NCBI GenBank assembly: GCA_944385925.1
Contig: CALWZE010000028.1
Coordinates: 1 to 32,676, forward strand
Length of the DNA: 32,676 nucleotides
Direction: 5' to 3'
DNA from: an uncultured Clostridia bacterium
GTDB taxonomy: Bacteria; Bacillota; Clostridia; Oscillospirales; Ruminococcaceae
The notes under the pieces: model-generated
Told to the model about the DNA's origin: nothing
The model's input: only the letters and a program-made list of their open reading frames with translations
Databases searched by the model: none
In this document: positions 30,676-32,676 of the stretch, piece by piece
Position numbering within the stretch: the stretch's first letter is position 1
Layout of the letters: each line of letters starts with the position of its first letter
Program-made: the position numbers and the translations under genes

Positions 30676-30704
30676 ATCATAGCATACCCCCGGTAATCTG
30701 TAAA
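30676..30704 (-). promoter_or_regulatory. promoter of the Nudix-HD-DUF6472 operon
   Basis: On the minus strand: -35 TTTACA (30699-30704), 17-bp spacer, -10 TATGAT (30676-30681). The two -35 boxes of this and the divergent promoter are 5 bp apart. Confidence 0.65.
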
Positions 30705-30709
30705 ACAAC

Positions 30710-30738
30710 TTGCCGATGCTGCGGCGAAACTGTATAAT
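30710..30738 (+). promoter_or_regulatory. promoter of the DUF896 gene
   Basis: -35 TTGCCG (30710-30715), 17-bp spacer, perfect -10 TATAAT (30733-30738). Confidence 0.7.
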
Positions 30739-30778
30739 ATAAACCGAAATAATCATGTCAGGGAAAAGAGCGGTAGGG

Positions 30779-31000
30779 ATGGAACAGGAGAAAATAGATC
30801 GAATTAATGCGCTTGCCCGCAAAAGCAGGACGGATGAAGGCCTGACAGAGGCGGAAAAGGCCGAGCAGCAGGCACTGCGACAGGAATATCTTGAAGCCGT
30901 GCGCCGGAACTTCCGTGCCCAGCTCGATTCAATTCGGGTGCTGGAGCCGGATGGCAGGGTCAGTGAGCTGAAGCCAAAAGACGGAAAAAAGGACTGCTAA
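30779..31000 (+). CDS. DUF896 (YnzC-like) family small protein
   Basis: A 73-residue protein of the YnzC/DUF896 family: IDRINALARKSRTDEGLTEAEK, then QALRQEYLEAVRRNFRAQLDSI, all helical and charged. B. subtilis YnzC is a small helical protein linked to the SOS region; its function is unclear. The family start MEQEKIDRIN fixes ATG 30779; an upstream in-frame ATG (30755) adds eight residues and has no Shine-Dalgarno. The site before the chosen start is weak (AAGAG, about 11 nt away). It has its own promoter, divergent from the Nudix operon. Confidence 0.88.
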   Translation: MEQEKIDRINALARKSRTDEGLTEAEKAEQQALRQEYLEAVRRNFRAQLDSIRVLEPDGRVSELKPKDGKKDC

Positions 31001-31065
31001 GTCTTTTGTGCATAAAACAACAAAATGTTACCCAATTCAACGGAAAAGATTGGAGAATTTTTTGT

Positions 31066-31094
31066 TTGACAAACCGATAGGGAATCTGTAAAAT
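31066..31094 (+). promoter_or_regulatory. promoter of pyrC-carA
   Basis: Perfect -35 TTGACA (31066-31071), 17-bp spacer, -10 TAAAAT (31089-31094). The leader is about 25 nt, too short for a PyrR attenuator. Confidence 0.8.
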
Positions 31095-31125
31095 CAGTAA
31101 GGTTAAGCACAAGGGAGGTTCACAC

Positions 31126-32409
31126 ATGCGTATTTTGCTGGCAGGCGGCATGGTATATATGGGTTCGTCCTTCCACCGGCTAAATGTTGCCGTAGAGAAC
31201 GGCCGTGTTGTTTCTGTTTCCCCGAATTCGCCGAAAGACATGGGCTTTCGTGTTTTTGACGTTTCTGGTTATTATATTGTTCCGGGCTTTGTTGATGTTC
31301 ATGTGCATCTTCGCGAGCCAGGTTTTTCTTATAAAGAGACAATTTCAGCCGGAACGGCAGCGGCGGCGCGCAGCGGTTATACAACGGTCTGCACGATGCC
31401 GAATCTGAATCCCGCGCCGGACAGCGTGCAGGCGCTCGGCGCGCAGCTTGAACTGATCCGGCGGGACGCGCGGGTGCGGGTGATCCCGGTTGGCTGCATC
31501 ACGGCAGGACAAAAGGGAGAGACGCTTGCAGATTTGCAGGGCATGGCCCCGGACGTGATCGGGTTTTCGGACGACGGGCGCGGCGTGCAGAGCCGCGAGA
31601 TGATGCGTGAGGCGATGCTGCTTGCAAAACAGCTGGACAAGCCGATCATTGCCCATTGCGAGGATAACGCGCTGCTTGGCGGCAGCGCAATTCACGCGGG
31701 GGCATACGCAGCCCGTTTCGGCATTGAGGGAATCAGTTCCGAAAGCGAGTGGCGGCAGGTCGAGCGGGATCTTGAGCTGGTTGCCGAGACGGGATGCCGG
31801 TACCACGTCTGCCATATCTCGACGGCACAGAGCGCGGCGCTTATCCGGCAGGCGAAAAAGGATGGGTTGCCGGTAAGCTGCGAGACAGGACCGCATTATC
31901 TGACCCTGTGCGACGCGGATTTGCAGGACGAAGGCCGCTTCAAAATGAACCCGCCGTTGCGATCGGCAGCGGACCGGGAGGCGCTGGTCGAGGCGCTGTG
32001 CGACGGGACGATCGACATGATCGCAACCGATCACGCGCCCCATTCCGCCGCTGAAAAATCGGGCGGACTGCGCGGCAGTCTGATGGGGATTGTCGGGTTG
32101 GAAACGGCTTTTCCGGTCCTTTACACCAAACTGGTTGAAACCGGAGTTCTGCCGCTGGAAACACTGATTGACCGGATGGCCTGTGCGCCGCGGCGGGTGT
32201 TTGGAATGACGCCGGCTGCATTTGAACCGGGGACGCCCGCGGACATCGCGGTGCTGGATCTGGGCGCGGATTACAGGATCGACAGCGGATGCTTTTTGTC
32301 AAAAGGAAAATCGACCCCGTTCGACGGGATGCGGGTTCGGGGCGAATGTGCAATGACGATGGTTAACGGAGGGATTGTATGGAACAGAAATATACGCGAA
32401 AGCTGGTGA
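31126..32409 (+). CDS. pyrC: dihydroorotase
   Basis: A 427-residue class I dihydroorotase that cyclises carbamoyl-aspartate to dihydroorotate in pyrimidine synthesis. The zinc-binding signature DVHVHLREPG lies near 57-66. Further metal and substrate motifs are HCEDN, CHISTAQS and ATDHAPH, the last with the catalytic aspartate. GGGAGG lies about 7 nt before the ATG. The gene overlaps carA by 31 bp, so the two are translated together as the start of a pyrimidine operon that continues beyond the right edge. Confidence 0.95.
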   Translation: MRILLAGGMVYMGSSFHRLNVAVENGRVVSVSPNSPKDMGFRVFDVSGYYIVPGFVDVHVHLREPGFSYKETISAGTAAAARSGYTTVCTMPNLNPAPDSVQALGAQLELIRRDARVRVIPVGCITAGQKGETLADLQGMAPDVIGFSDDGRGVQSREMMREAMLLAKQLDKPIIAHCEDNALLGGSAIHAGAYAARFGIEGISSESEWRQVERDLELVAETGCRYHVCHISTAQSAALIRQAKKDGLPVSCETGPHYLTLCDADLQDEGRFKMNPPLRSAADREALVEALCDGTIDMIATDHAPHSAAEKSGGLRGSLMGIVGLETAFPVLYTKLVETGVLPLETLIDRMACAPRRVFGMTPAAFEPGTPADIAVLDLGADYRIDSGCFLSKGKSTPFDGMRVRGECAMTMVNGGIVWNRNIRESW

Positions 32410-32676
32410 CCGAGCACGGCCGGGAATTTTACGGCTATGGCTTTGGCGCGCAGAAAGAAACGGTCGCCGAGCTGGTGTTTAATACGTCGATGGCCGGTTA
32501 TCAGGAAATCATCTCGGACCCGTCTTATACGGATCAGGCAATCGTGATGACCTATCCGCTCATCGGCAACTATGGTATGACCGACGAGGATTATGAGTCA
32601 AAAAATCCTTCTGCGAGCGGCATGATTGTGCGGGAGTACAACGATCTGCCCTCCAACTTCCGCTATACGCGGACCC
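32379..32676 (+). CDS. carA: carbamoyl-phosphate synthase small subunit, 5' part
   Basis: The first 99 codons of CarA, cut by the right edge. CarA supplies ammonia from glutamine to the large subunit for carbamoyl phosphate. The N-terminal domain signature is seen: FYGYGFGAQKETVAELVFN, followed by SMAGYQEIISDPSY and MTYPLIGNYG. GGAGGG lies 6 nt before ATG 32379, inside the pyrC gene. The glutamine-amidotransferase domain with the catalytic cysteine lies outside the window. Confidence 0.96.
   Translation, partial: MEQKYTRKLVTEHGREFYGYGFGAQKETVAELVFNTSMAGYQEIISDPSYTDQAIVMTYPLIGNYGMTDEDYESKNPSASGMIVREYNDLPSNFRYTRT

Noticed and set aside
31095..31125. PyrR attenuator or riboswitch before pyrC
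   Set aside because: The leader is only about 25 nt and contains no hairpins.

Overview
The window looks like a chromosomal segment from a Clostridia-class Firmicute, most likely an Oscillospirales/Ruminococcaceae-type gut anaerobe. The reasons are moderate G+C, strong AGGAGG ribosome binding sites, TTGACA/TATAAT promoters, a HrcA/CIRCE-controlled groESL operon, and families typical of that group: DUF6472, DUF896, DUF975, DUF2975 with a YozG-like regulator, Gx transporter, MBOAT/DHHW, and an RlmD with the clostridial C-terminal extension. I see no phage, transposase, CRISPR array, rRNA or tRNA. The calls are from reading the sequence and family knowledge; no database search was run.

Layout. 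1-1566 (-): RlmD-type 23S rRNA methyltransferase, cut by the left edge. 1567-2518: long AT-rich non-coding stretch. 2519-5270 (+): DUF2975 membrane protein, XRE regulator and DUF4173 membrane protein, probably one operon. 5505-10448 (+): sugar operon of GH1 glycosidase, GH36 alpha-galactosidase and GPH-family symporter. 10553-15412: redox neighbourhood with Mrp-type Fe-S carrier, thioredoxin, Crp/Fnr regulator (-), iron-sulfur flavoprotein-like reductase, PH/SHOCT-like protein (-) and thioredoxin-reductase-like flavoprotein (-). 15997-16776 (+): DUF975 membrane protein. 17211-19750 (-): MBOAT O-acyltransferase and DHHW/AlgJ-like partner, a surface-polymer acetylation pair. 20143-20616 (-): FMN-binding lipoprotein, divergent from a Gx transporter and a diacylglycerol-kinase-family lipid kinase (20801-22260, +). 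22544-25757: LacI remnant (-), ornithine-cyclodeaminase-family enzyme (+) and CyuA/UPF0597 protein (-). 26179-28160 (+): groES-groEL. 28216-28783: non-coding region rich in perfect inverted repeats, ending at a small XRE regulator (28784-29005). 29387-30631 (-): Nudix, HD and DUF6472 operon. 30779-32676 (+): DUF896 protein, dihydroorotase and the start of carA, the last two being pyrimidine synthesis.

The most interesting signal is a small thioredoxin regulon. The promoters of trxA (+) and the trxB-like gene (-), 4 kb apart, each carry the inverted repeat GTGA-N5-TCAC. In both, its centre lies 30 bp upstream of the first base of the -10 box, which is about -42, the class II activator position. 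The Crp/Fnr regulator encoded between them has a CRP-like R-E-x3-R recognition helix, the kind that reads GTGA half-sites, and several cysteines. The reductase keeps its FAD motif and CxxC but lacks both usual NADPH-binding motifs, as in ferredoxin- or otherwise non-NADPH-linked thioredoxin reductases of clostridia. This suggests a redox-sensing Crp/Fnr that co-activates a non-canonical thioredoxin system.

Other points worth attention are an isolated promoter followed within about 50 nt by an intrinsic terminator (15760-15846), tandem 17-bp operator dyads in front of the small XRE gene (28716-28757), a 38-bp perfect palindrome (28609-28646), and a CyuA-family protein whose conserved first cysteine is a valine.
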